DNA of 43,728 nucleotides, taken from NCBI RefSeq assembly GCF_023806635.1, contig NZ_JAMTDQ010000118.1:1-43728 (forward strand), written 5' to 3'. Shown piece after piece: positions 35,927 through 43,728 of the stretch. This stretch comes from Accumulibacter sp. Its GTDB lineage: Bacteria > Pseudomonadota > Gammaproteobacteria > Burkholderiales > Rhodocyclaceae. The translations under genes were made by a program, and so were the position numbers. The notes beneath the pieces were generated by a model. It saw only the letters and a program-made list of their open reading frames with translations. It did no database searches and was not told where the DNA came from. The first letter of the stretch is position 1; each line of letters begins with the position of its first letter.

Positions 35927-36652
35927 ATGGAGTCTGGCCGGAAAGCCGCTGCGCGGGCCGTTGCCGCTCGGCTGCCGGCAAGTGTGCCGCCGATGAAGCC
36001 GGTTCCGGACGTGGCAGCGGCGGCGGATCACATGTGCCGTGGACGCTCGCGGACGAGCGGCGGCAACGGCCGCGGCGTCTCCTTCGCCTGCGGCCAGAGG
36101 ATCCATTCCGGCGGCGGTCGTGGTGGCGCCTGGCGGGTGCTGAGCGGATCCGTTCGCCTCGACCGCGAGGAACCGACCGGCGAGCAGAGCTTTGCCGGTC
36201 TTGCCGTCAAGGGGGACATCATCGGCGCCGAATCGCTGCTCTTCGACCGCTACAGCTTCAGCGCCACCGCGCTCGCCGAATGCGTCCTCGCGCCCTGGCC
36301 GGAGGCACGTTCCGCAGCTGCCGGCGAGTCGCTCTCGCGAACGCTCGCCAGGGCCGAGCAGCGGGCGGCGGAAGTCATCGCCCTGCGTTGCGGCCAGGCT
36401 GCCGAGCGCGTGCGCCGTCTCGTACTGCTGCTCGCCCAGGCGCCCGAAGATGCCGCCGCCGCTCAGGGTGACTTGCAGGTCGTCCTGCCTTCGCGCCAGG
36501 ACATGGCGGAGATAACGGCGCTGACGCTCGAGACCGTCTCGCGCATGGTCAGCCAGTTGCGCCAGACGGGGATGCTGGCGCCGCAGCGCTTCGGCCGCCA
36601 CCGCTCGCATCGCCGCTTCAGCGTCCGCAGCCCGGCGGACGAGCCCTGCTGA
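35927..36652 (+). CDS. Crp/Fnr-family transcriptional regulator
   Basis: 241 residues. GGGAGAGG precedes the ATG at 35927. The cyclic-nucleotide-binding-like domain is visible as WRVLSGSVRLDREEPTGEQSFAGLAVKGDIIGAESLLFDRYSFSATALAECVLAPW. The C-terminal Crp-type helix-turn-helix is LPSRQDMAEITALTLETVSRMVSQLRQTGMLAPQRFG, with the E-x-x-S-R recognition helix. The ~60-residue N-terminus is unusually Arg/Gly-rich, with no clear 4Cys cluster. Signal unknown. Convergent with the CNNM genes. Confidence 0.88.
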   Translation: MESGRKAAARAVAARLPASVPPMKPVPDVAAAADHMCRGRSRTSGGNGRGVSFACGQRIHSGGGRGGAWRVLSGSVRLDREEPTGEQSFAGLAVKGDIIGAESLLFDRYSFSATALAECVLAPWPEARSAAAGESLSRTLARAEQRAAEVIALRCGQAAERVRRLVLLLAQAPEDAAAAQGDLQVVLPSRQDMAEITALTLETVSRMVSQLRQTGMLAPQRFGRHRSHRRFSVRSPADEPC

Positions 36653-36665
36653 GTGCCGTCCCGCT

Positions 36666-37922
36666 TCAGATGCGCTCGGCGCGCACCTTGGTTGCCGTGC
36701 GCGCGTCGGCTTCGATCACCGTATAGCGGTAAGTCTGTTCGACCACCGTATCGCCGACCTGCGGGATGCGCCGCAGGCGGTTGATCAGGAAGCCGGCGAT
36801 GGTATGCGCGTCGCCGACCGGCAGGCCGAGCTTGAGCGAATCGTTGAGTTCGGAGATCGGTGCGCGGCCGCTGATCAGGTGCGCATCGTCGCTGATCGCC
36901 TCGATGCTGATGCGGCGGGTCTTCATGCCGTCGAAGTCGAAGCCCGAATCGACCGGGCCGACGACCTCCTCGAAGATGTCTTCCATCGTCAGGATGCCGA
37001 TTGCCGAACCGAACTCATCGACGACGACCGCCATGTGGTCACTGCGCGAGCGCAGCAGCGGCAGGACCTGGTCGAGGCTCTGCCGCGGCGAGAGATAGAG
37101 CGCCGGCTTGACGAAGTCGCTCACTGGCCGCTGCTCGATGTCCGGCAGCAACAGGTCCCAGGTGCTCAGCGTCATGACGCCGGTGACGTTGGTGATGTTG
37201 CCGCGGAACACCGGCAGGCGGTTGAAGCCGGAAGACCAGACGCGGCGCACCGCTTCCGCCATCTCGCGCGTCTCGTTGAAGCCGATGACCTCGGCCAGCG
37301 GCGTCATCACCTCGCCGACGGTGGTGTCGGCGAAGCGGAAGATACGCCGGATGCGCTGCTTGCTGGTCGCGGCACTGTCGGAGGCGGTCTCGGAGAGGTC
37401 GATCAGCACCCGCAGTTCGTCCTTGCTGATGAAACCGCTCGACGCCGAACTGGCGCCACCGAAGAGGCGGGCGGCGAAACGGGCGACGCGGCTGAAGACG
37501 AAGATCACCGGGTAGAAGACGTAGGAGAAGAAGCGCAGGCCGTAGATGATGCGGGTGACGATCGTGTCCGCCTTCTGCTGGAAGATGCTCTTCGGCACGA
37601 TCTCGCCGAAGATCAGCAGGAAGGGCGTGAACACGAGGACCGAGACGAGGTCTCCGGCGTCGCCGAAGAGCCGGACGAAGATCAGCGTGCCAAGGGTGGT
37701 GATGGTCACCGTCGCGATGTTGGTGCCGACCAGCGTCGTGCCGAGCATGACGTCGGGCGTGCGGAACAGGTTGAGAACCAGCTTGGCTCCCTGATTGCCC
37801 ATCCGCGCCTCGTGGCGCAGGTGGATCTTGTCCGAATTCACCATCGCCAGCTCGGAGCCCGAGAAGAAGCCCTTGAGCAGTAGGAAGACCAGGATCACGA
37901 GCAGTTGCAGAATCAGGTCCAT
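36666..37922 (-). CDS. CNNM/CorC (HlyC-like) membrane protein with CBS pair
   Basis: 418 residues. The ATG at 37922 follows GAAGGGAG, 14 bases after the upstream gene. The DUF21/CNNM part (LLLKGFFSGSELAMVNSDKIHLRHEARMGN, FLLIFGEIVPKSIFQQ) precedes two CBS domains (VGEVMTPLAEVIGFN...VWSSGFNRLPVFRGN, and MAVVVDEFGSAIGILTMEDIFEEVVG) and the CorC_HlyC end (HLISGRAPISELNDSLKLGLP...DAHTIAGFLINRL). The family transports or senses Mg2+/Co2+. Not a hemolysin in the functional sense. Confidence 0.93.
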   Translation of the reverse strand: MDLILQLLVILVFLLLKGFFSGSELAMVNSDKIHLRHEARMGNQGAKLVLNLFRTPDVMLGTTLVGTNIATVTITTLGTLIFVRLFGDAGDLVSVLVFTPFLLIFGEIVPKSIFQQKADTIVTRIIYGLRFFSYVFYPVIFVFSRVARFAARLFGGASSASSGFISKDELRVLIDLSETASDSAATSKQRIRRIFRFADTTVGEVMTPLAEVIGFNETREMAEAVRRVWSSGFNRLPVFRGNITNVTGVMTLSTWDLLLPDIEQRPVSDFVKPALYLSPRQSLDQVLPLLRSRSDHMAVVVDEFGSAIGILTMEDIFEEVVGPVDSGFDFDGMKTRRISIEAISDDAHLISGRAPISELNDSLKLGLPVGDAHTIAGFLINRLRRIPQVGDTVVEQTYRYTVIEADARTATKVRAERI

Positions 37923-37936
37923 CGTCTTCTCCCTTC

Positions 37937-39502
37937 CTAAGCCGCGGCCCGCGGCGCGTCTTTCGGCGCCGCTCTGCCCGTGCCCTCGCCGGCGCCCTCG
38001 CCGGTGGTCGCTGCGCCGGCCGGCGGCTGTCCCTCCTCCGGCTCCGCTTCTTCGGGCGGCGTCTCGTGCAGCAGATCCGCCTCCTCGTACTCCTCCTGCG
38101 CCTGCTGTTGCTGATCCTCGACCGAAACGTCGGGCAGCGGCGCGGCGATGCTTTCGACTTCCTCCGGCTCCTCCGGCGTTTCCTCGGGCTCGTCGGGTGT
38201 GCGGCCACGCGTCACGCGCAGCTTGGTGATGCGCATGCCGACCACCTCGCGCACGGTGATCTCGTAGTCGGCGTAGAACACCTTCTCGCCGACCCGCGGC
38301 AGGCGCCCGAAAAGGACCAGCGTGACGCCGCCGATGGTGTTCATCAGCGGGTCGTCGATGTCGAAGTTGGTCAGCGTGCGCAGATCGGCCAGCCGCATGT
38401 AGCCAGGGACCGTATAGCTGTCGTTGTCTTCCTCCTGGAAGTGCTCCTGGCCGCGCAGCTTGCCCGAGATCTCGCCGAAGATGAAACTGAGCACGTCCTT
38501 CATCGTGACGATGCCGAGCACCTCGCCGTACTCGCCGATGACCACCGCGGCGCGCGTGTTGAAGCGCTGGAAGTACTCGAGCATTTCGTCGACCTTCTTC
38601 GTCGGCGGAACGAAGTGCGCCGGCCGCAGGATCTCTCGCAGCTCGATCCGCGCAGAGCCGCCGCTGCGCACGCGGCGCAGCAGATCCTCGGCCTGCAGGA
38701 AGCCGATGACGTTGTCCCAATGGCCGCGGTAGACGGGAACGCGCGGGTGGCGGTAGCTGCGGAAGCGCTCGATCAGTTCGTCGACCGGCAGGTCGCCGTC
38801 GAGGAAGCGGATGCGCGGCCCGGGCGTCATGATGCGCGCGACGTCGGTTTCCGCCGCCTCGAGCACCTTGTCGATCAGCACCCGTTCCGATGCCTGGATG
38901 ACGCCGGTTTCCTCGCTGTCGGCCATCAGCGTACGCAGTTCGTCGGCCTTCAGGATGTTCTCGCGGCTGACGTGCTCGCCGACGACGAAGGTCGTGACGC
39001 GGTCGGCGACGAGCCGCACGACGTTGCGCAGCGGCGTGACGATGAAGATCCATTTCGGCAGGAAGCGCGCCGAGAGCAGCGTGGCGAACTTCACCGGGAA
39101 GTTCACCGCGATCGTCTTCGGCGTCACTTCGCCGAAGAGCAGCAGCAGCGGCACCATGACGACGACGTTGATCCAGCCGGCGTCGGCTTCGCCGAAGGCG
39201 CTGATCAGGATCATCGTCATGTTCGCCGCCGCGGCGATGTTCACCAGTTCGTTGCGGCAGAGCAGCGAGACGATCAGGCGGCGCGGCTCGTCGAGCATCG
39301 CGTGGATGCTTTCGGAATGAGGATTGCGCGAATTCCGCAGTTTCTGCAGATCGATCCGGCTGAGCGAGAAGAGGGCGGTTTCCGATCCCGAGAAAAAGGC
39401 CGACATCGAGAACAGGCAGCACTGCACCAGGATGCGGATCAGCAGTTCCCAGTCCACCGAAGCCAGGCTGCCCAGGACGCCGGACATGCTCAATCCTTCC
39501 AT
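37937..39502 (-). CDS. CNNM/CorC membrane protein with acidic C-terminal tail
   Basis: 521 residues from ATG 39502 (GGGGGAGG upstream); ATG 39487 with GGAAGGA is an equally good alternative. CNNM part: FFSGSETALFSLSRIDLQKLRNS, LLLLFGEVTPKTIAVNFPVKFA. CBS pair: VARIMTPGPRIRFLDGD...RVPVYRGHWDNVIGF, then RAAVVIGEYGEVLGIVTMKDVL. CorC_HlyC domain ends ~residue 435. A ~85-residue tail rich in Glu, Pro and Gln (EPEETPEEPEEVES, EDQQQQAQEEYEE) follows, not usual in the family and likely disordered. Forms an operon with the next CNNM gene. The start lies opposite the usp promoter region. Confidence 0.92.
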   Translation of the reverse strand: MEGLSMSGVLGSLASVDWELLIRILVQCCLFSMSAFFSGSETALFSLSRIDLQKLRNSRNPHSESIHAMLDEPRRLIVSLLCRNELVNIAAAANMTMILISAFGEADAGWINVVVMVPLLLLFGEVTPKTIAVNFPVKFATLLSARFLPKWIFIVTPLRNVVRLVADRVTTFVVGEHVSRENILKADELRTLMADSEETGVIQASERVLIDKVLEAAETDVARIMTPGPRIRFLDGDLPVDELIERFRSYRHPRVPVYRGHWDNVIGFLQAEDLLRRVRSGGSARIELREILRPAHFVPPTKKVDEMLEYFQRFNTRAAVVIGEYGEVLGIVTMKDVLSFIFGEISGKLRGQEHFQEEDNDSYTVPGYMRLADLRTLTNFDIDDPLMNTIGGVTLVLFGRLPRVGEKVFYADYEITVREVVGMRITKLRVTRGRTPDEPEETPEEPEEVESIAAPLPDVSVEDQQQQAQEEYEEADLLHETPPEEAEPEEGQPPAGAATTGEGAGEGTGRAAPKDAPRAAA

Positions 39503-39623
39503 CCACCTCCCCCCTTCAGGAAATCGCGTTGATGTTCGCGGACCTCGCTGCCCACTGCGGATCGTATCCGACGTTGCTGCGGGCATCTCGCCGCTCGCCC
39601 GCGGGCGCCGCACGCAGCCGTGA

Positions 39624-39652
39624 AGGATAGGCGCATTGCCTCGCCGAAACAA
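39624..39652 (-). promoter_or_regulatory. Promoter for CNNM operon
   Basis: Minus strand TTGTTT (39647-39652), 17-base spacer, TATCCT (39624-39629), about 120 bases upstream of the CNNM start. Found by hexamer matching only. Confidence 0.45.
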
Positions 39653-39719
39653 GCACTTTCGGCCGCTTTCTGCTGTTTCTCCGCGGCCTTTCCGCTGCTG
39701 CCCGCTGGCCAGGAAAGCC

Positions 39720-39747
39720 TTGATGCGCGCGGAATTTATTGTATCTT
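39720..39747 (+). promoter_or_regulatory. Promoter for usp / phosphate transporter genes
   Basis: TTGATG (39720-39725), 16-base AT-rich spacer, TATCTT (39742-39747). Located in the only AT-rich part of a 416-base divergent gap and ~170 bases before the usp start, leaving a long leader in which nothing else was recognised. Confidence 0.45.
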
Positions 39748-39918
39748 TGTCGGCTGAGCCTGCGGCTTCCGCCAGGAATCGGCAATTTGCGCACCCGATC
39801 CCGTGTGTGGCAGGGCGCCGGTACGGTTGTCCGGGCGCTTTCGCCGTGGTGACCGCCAGCCTGGGCAGGTGGTCGCGGGCGCGTGGTCGAACAAATCCTT
39901 TCCGAGGAGTACCAGCAG

Positions 39919-40422
39919 ATGGCTGAAAACAGGCAAGGTGAATCCCGGGCTGCAGGCCACGGGCGCGGGCCAATTCTCGTCGCGGTAGATTTCTCGGCGC
40001 ATTCGGAGGCGGCCCTGCTGCTTGCCAGCGACCTCGCCGACGGTCTCGGTGTGCGCCTGGTGGTGCTGCACGTCGTCCACGACCCGCTGAACATGCCGGG
40101 TTACTACGCGCGCATGGCGCGCAAGAAGACGCTGACGCGCATGGAGGACATCGCCGGCGAGATGCTCGACGCCTTCCTCGCCGAAGCCAGGAAGAAGCAC
40201 CCGCAGCGGCAGGCGCTGCAGAAGCCCGAAGTGCTGCTGGTCAAGGGCATTCCGGTGACGCGCATCCTGCAGGTCGCGCAGAAGCAGAAGGCGGGCCTGC
40301 TCGTCCTCGGCAGCAAGGGAATGACCGGGCTGCGTCACCTGCTGCTCGGTTCGGTGGCCGAGCAGGTCGTCAGCCTGGCGCGGCTGCCGGTCACCATCGT
40401 CAAGGATCTGGCCAAGGATTGA
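39919..40422 (+). CDS. Universal stress protein (UspA family)
   Basis: 167 residues from ATG 39919 (GAGGAG 10 bases upstream). GPILVAVDFSAHSEAALLLASDLADGLGVRLVVLHVVHD is the Usp start. LLVLGSKGMTGLRHLLLGSVAEQVVSLARLPVTIVKD carries the G-2x-G-9x-G(S) ATP-binding motif, so it is likely of the ATP-binding type. 27 bases upstream of the Na/Pi cotransporter gene, suggesting cotranscription and a stress or phosphate link. Confidence 0.92.
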   Translation: MAENRQGESRAAGHGRGPILVAVDFSAHSEAALLLASDLADGLGVRLVVLHVVHDPLNMPGYYARMARKKTLTRMEDIAGEMLDAFLAEARKKHPQRQALQKPEVLLVKGIPVTRILQVAQKQKAGLLVLGSKGMTGLRHLLLGSVAEQVVSLARLPVTIVKDLAKD

Positions 40423-40449
40423 TCTGCAACGACAGGAGGAGACACAAGA

Positions 40450-42246
40450 ATGAATCTCGAACAGTTCCACCGCCGGCAGCCGGTCGTGTTGCCGCTCGCG
40501 GTCTGTGTTTTCGCGCTGCTGTCGGCGCTGCTCGCGCGCTCGGCGCTGGCGGCGGAAGCCGCTGGCAGCGACCCCGACTGGCTGATGATGACCGTCGAGC
40601 TCCTCGGCGGCCTGGCGATCTTCCTCTTCGGCATGATGCAGATGGAGGATGGACTGAAGGCGGTTGCCGGCGAGCGGATGAAGGCGATCCTCGCCAAACT
40701 GACCGTCAATCGTTTCATGGGAGTCGGCACCGGCGCGCTGGTCACCGCAGTCATCCAGTCGTCGTCGGTGACCACGGTGCTCGTCGTCGGCTTCATTTCC
40801 GCCGGGCTGATGTCGCTGTCGCAGTCGGTCGGCGTCATCATGGGTGCCAACATCGGCACGACGATCACCGCCCAGATCGTCGCCTTCAAGATCACCAAGG
40901 CGGCGCTGGGGATGATCGCCATCGGCTTCGCGATGCTGTTCATCGCCAGGAACGACAAGATCAAGCACTACGGAACGATGCTGATGGGCCTCGGCATGGT
41001 CTTCTTCGGCATGCACGTGATGAGCGAGGCGATGCATCCCTTGCGCAGCTACGAGCCGTTCCTCAACCTGATGAAGACGATGGACAACCCGATCGTCGGC
41101 GTGCTGATCGCCACGGTGTTCACCGCCATCATCCAGTCGTCGTCGGCCTCGACCGGCATCGTCATCGTCATGGCGAGCCAGGGCTTCATCAGCCTGCAGG
41201 CGGGCATCGCGCTGGCTTTCGGCGCCAACATCGGCACCTGTGCGACGGCGCTGCTGGCGGTGATCGGCAAACCGCGCGAAGCCGTCCGCGCCGCCATCGT
41301 CCACCTGCTGTTCAACGTCTGCGGAGTGCTGATCTGGCTGCCGTTCATCGGCTTCATCGCCGCTTTCGTCACCAGCATTTCGCCCTCGTATCCGGATCTC
41401 GACGGCGCCGCGCGGCTGGCGGCCGAAACGCCGCGCCAGATCGCCAACGCGCACACCTTCTTCAACGTCGCCAACACGCTGATCTTCATCTGGTTCACGC
41501 CGCAGATCGCGCGCCTGGTCGAGTGGCTGGTGCCCGACAAGGCGCTCGAGGAGGAAGCGCTGATCGTGCGCACGAAGTTCCTGCAGGATGAACTGCTGAG
41601 CACGCCGTCGCTGGCGCTCGACCAGGTGCGGATGGAAGTGATGCACATGGGCGAGACGGTCAACCGGATGCTGCAACGGATCATGCCGGCGATCATCAAG
41701 GGCGACCGCGAGGCGCTCGAGGAGATCCGGAAGATGGACGACACCGTCGACATCCTGCACGCCGGGATCATCGACTACCTCGGCCGCATCAGCAAGCAGC
41801 AACTGAACGACGAGCAGACGCGCGAGTTGCTGCAGTTGATGGAGGCGGTGAGCAACCTCGAGAACATCGGCGACATCGTCGAGACCAATCTGGTGGTACT
41901 CGGCTACGACCGCATCAGGGACCAGATTCAGATCAGCGAGGCGACGCAGGGGGTGCTGAACGGCTTCCAGCAGGCGATCACGCGCGCGGTGACGGCTGCC
42001 GTGCAGGCGGTGGCGCAACGCAACCAGCGGGCGGCGCAGGTGGTCACCGGCATGAAGGAGGAGATCAACCAGATCGCCGATTCGGCGGCGCTGCACGAGG
42101 CGCGCCGCCTCGTCGCCGAGGAACCGAACCGGATTCCGGCGTACACGATGGAGATCGACCTGATCGAGAAGCAGAAGCGGATCTATTACTTCGCCAAGCG
42201 GATGGCGCGGACGGTGCTGCCGGCGGCGATCCTGCAGCGCGAGTAG
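40450..42246 (+). CDS. Na/Pi cotransporter with PhoU-like C-terminal domain
   Basis: 598 residues. AGGAGGAG precedes the ATG. Two inverted Na_Pi_cotrans repeats each carry the QSSS motif (TAVIQSSSVTTVLVVGF and TAIIQSSSASTGIVIV), with GANIGTT and GANIGTC following. After ~370 residues a helical PhoU-like region (VMHMGETVNRMLQRIMPAIIKGDREALEEIRKMDDTVDILHAGI...LLQLMEAVSNLENIGDIVETNL) follows, as in YjbB/NptA-type proteins. It moves phosphate with sodium; YjbB-type members can export phosphate. Such carriers are notable in polyphosphate-accumulating bacteria. Confidence 0.93.
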   Translation: MNLEQFHRRQPVVLPLAVCVFALLSALLARSALAAEAAGSDPDWLMMTVELLGGLAIFLFGMMQMEDGLKAVAGERMKAILAKLTVNRFMGVGTGALVTAVIQSSSVTTVLVVGFISAGLMSLSQSVGVIMGANIGTTITAQIVAFKITKAALGMIAIGFAMLFIARNDKIKHYGTMLMGLGMVFFGMHVMSEAMHPLRSYEPFLNLMKTMDNPIVGVLIATVFTAIIQSSSASTGIVIVMASQGFISLQAGIALAFGANIGTCATALLAVIGKPREAVRAAIVHLLFNVCGVLIWLPFIGFIAAFVTSISPSYPDLDGAARLAAETPRQIANAHTFFNVANTLIFIWFTPQIARLVEWLVPDKALEEEALIVRTKFLQDELLSTPSLALDQVRMEVMHMGETVNRMLQRIMPAIIKGDREALEEIRKMDDTVDILHAGIIDYLGRISKQQLNDEQTRELLQLMEAVSNLENIGDIVETNLVVLGYDRIRDQIQISEATQGVLNGFQQAITRAVTAAVQAVAQRNQRAAQVVTGMKEEINQIADSAALHEARRLVAEEPNRIPAYTMEIDLIEKQKRIYYFAKRMARTVLPAAILQRE

Positions 42247-42285
42247 GCGGCGGGTGGCCGACAGCGGGGGCGCGATGCGCCGGCG

Positions 42286-43572
42286 CTACGTGGGCGACGG
42301 ACTGTCGTCGCCTTCGCGGCTGCCGGCTGCGCTCGCCGACGGGCGCCTGATGCGCACCTCGTGGATGCGGCGCCGTGAGGCACGCTCGATCTTCACCTCC
42401 AGCCCCTCGATCTGGAAGCTCTCGCCGGGGGCCGGAATCCGTTCCAGGCTGCGGATGATCCAGAGGTTCACCGAGTCGTAGGGTTTGCCGGCGAAGTCCT
42501 GCTCGAAATGCGCTTCCATGATGCGCAGTTCGGTCGTCCCGTCGACGACCAGTTCGCTGCCGTCCGGCTGCATCAGCAGGACCTGCTCGCCCGGCGGTGC
42601 TTCCTGGTCGTCGTAGATCTCGCCGACGAGCTCCTCCAGGATGTCCTCGAGCGTGAAGATGCCGAGCAGACCGCCGAACTCGTTTACGACGACGATCAAC
42701 TGGTCCTTGTTCGCCCGCAGCACGTCGAGCAGCCGGTCGACCGGCTGGTTCGGCGGCACGAATATCGGTTCGCTGCCCGTTTCGGCGAGCGTCCTGTCGA
42801 GGTTGCCCCGCGCGACTTCCCGGAGGATCTCGGGCAGCGTCACGACGCGGCTGATTTCTTCCGGATTGCCGGCGAAGAGCGGAATCCGGTAGTGCGACTG
42901 GCCGGCGATCTCGGCCAGCGCATCGCCGATCGTCCGTTGGCCGTCGAGCGAGAAGATCTGGTGGCGGTGAACCATGATGTCGCCGGCACGCAGCGTGCTG
43001 AAGTCGAAGATGCGGCGAATCATCTGGTGCTCGCCGGCCTCGATCGATCCCTCCTGCGTGCCGTGCTCCGCCATCGCGATCAGTTCGCTTTCGGTTACCG
43101 TCGGATCCTTCGGCGGGCTGGTCAGGCTGTGCATCCAGCGAATGAAGCCCTCGATCGTCCACACCAGCGGCAGCATCAGCCTGCCGAGCAGTTCGAGTGG
43201 GCCGGCTGCCAGTAGAGCGATGGCGATCGCGTAGCGCGAGCCGAAGGTCTTCGGCGTGATCTCGCCGAACATCAGCAGCAACAGGGTGATCGCGCCGACC
43301 GCGAGACCGGGACCGAGATGCCCGAAGTATTCGGTCGCGACGACCGTTCCGAGGGTCGCGGCGGCGGTGTTCACCAGGTTGTTGCCGATCAGGATGATCA
43401 CCAGCGTGCGGTTGAGATTCCCCTTCATCCGGTGCAGCGCCTTCGCGCCAAAGCGCCGTTCGGCCAGCAGCGCCTCGACACGCGCTCGTGAGAGCGAGGT
43501 GATCGCCGTCTCGGAGCCGGAAAAGAAGGCCGAGAAAGCCAGCAGGATGAAGAGCAGGAAGCCTTCGAGCAT
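42286..43572 (-). CDS. CNNM/CorC membrane protein with CBS pair, third copy
   Basis: 428 residues from ATG 43572. FFSGSETAITSLSRARVEALLAERR, LILIGNNLVNTAAATLGTVVATEYFG and LLLLMFGEITPKTFGSRYAIAIALL are the CNNM core. AGDIMVHRHQIFSLDGQ and IVVVNEFGGLLGIFTLEDILEELVGEI are the CBS pair. The CorC_HlyC domain (LVVDGTTELRIMEAHFEQDF...SVNLWIIRSLERIPAPGESFQIEGLEVKIERASRRRIHEVRIRR) is complete. It resembles YfjD/CorB more than the two genes at 36.7-39.5 kb. Convergent with the cotransporter. Confidence 0.93.
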   Translation of the reverse strand: MLEGFLLFILLAFSAFFSGSETAITSLSRARVEALLAERRFGAKALHRMKGNLNRTLVIILIGNNLVNTAAATLGTVVATEYFGHLGPGLAVGAITLLLLMFGEITPKTFGSRYAIAIALLAAGPLELLGRLMLPLVWTIEGFIRWMHSLTSPPKDPTVTESELIAMAEHGTQEGSIEAGEHQMIRRIFDFSTLRAGDIMVHRHQIFSLDGQRTIGDALAEIAGQSHYRIPLFAGNPEEISRVVTLPEILREVARGNLDRTLAETGSEPIFVPPNQPVDRLLDVLRANKDQLIVVVNEFGGLLGIFTLEDILEELVGEIYDDQEAPPGEQVLLMQPDGSELVVDGTTELRIMEAHFEQDFAGKPYDSVNLWIIRSLERIPAPGESFQIEGLEVKIERASRRRIHEVRIRRPSASAAGSREGDDSPSPT

Positions 43573-43728
43573 CTGGGGACCGTTTGCAGGCGGCGGCCTG
43601 GCCGGGTGGAATGGGGGACGAATCGCCTATTTACACGAGAACCTGCCTCCGGACAACAAGCGCTCGCCGTTGCCAGCCCTGACGCATGACCCTGCCGAAT
43701 CGGTCCCGTTTGCCGGGAGCCCCGTTTT
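43573..43728. other. Window end, non-coding
   Basis: 156 bases upstream of the third CNNM gene. No gene or clear promoter pair was recognised. Confidence 0.4.

Noticed and set aside
39736-42096. 786-residue minus-strand open frame opposite usp and the Na/Pi cotransporter
   Set aside because: Antisense shadow; dominated by His, Arg, Gln and Asp with no protein-like order.

Overview
This is a GC-rich (roughly 65-70%) bacterial chromosome segment. The gene families (AcnB, RdgC, heavy-metal RND efflux operon, CbiB, an NptA-type phosphate transporter, tandem CNNM/CorC proteins) and the codon use suggest a betaproteobacterium, probably Rhodocyclales and possibly the Candidatus Accumulibacter lineage. 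That placement is inferred from protein resemblance only: there is no rRNA or tRNA gene in the window. Several genes carry single indels and the first 50 bases do not continue the gene they enter, so a draft or metagenome-assembled contig with some residual errors is plausible.

Layout. 1-4.2 kb: tail of aconitase B, rdgC (convergent), a DUF482/GNAT-type protein, a small exported SlyB-like protein and a badly decayed GH13 glycosidase gene. 4.4-11.8 kb (minus strand): one metal-efflux operon encoding a His/Cys-rich CzcI-like protein, a TolC-type channel, an exported single-span protein, a periplasmic adaptor, an HME-RND pump, an exported small protein and a DUF411 metal-binding protein, with short or 4-nt overlaps. 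12-14 kb: three small unknown genes and a 143-bp palindromic element. 14.1-16.8 kb: NlpC/P60 lipoprotein, divergent from succinate-semialdehyde dehydrogenase and a glycine-rich-domain protein.

16.8-28.8 kb looks like an accessory region. It holds an ISAs1-family transposase remnant. Next comes a minus-strand operon (two membrane-only CPA2 antiporters, a YbdK-like carboxylate-amine ligase, a beta-lactamase-fold protein that lacks its catalytic residues, and a two-domain FemAB-like acyltransferase broken at a (GC)n tract). The operon is divergent from a frameshifted MarR regulator coupled to an OmpA-like lipoprotein. The region continues with a truncated sixA, an intact IS1380-family element with a 5-bp target duplication, and fragments of a PF13444 acyltransferase. 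The antiporter and marR promoters overlap over a small dyad, so the regulator probably controls the operon.

28.8-43.7 kb is mostly ordinary chromosome: exported hypothetical protein, CbiB, CapA-family protein with an exported partner, PNPOx-like flavoprotein, HAD phosphatase, alpha/beta hydrolase, a small-protein/zeta-toxin pair, a Crp/Fnr regulator, two CNNM transporters, a universal stress protein, a Na/Pi cotransporter with a PhoU-like tail, and a third CNNM transporter running to the window end.
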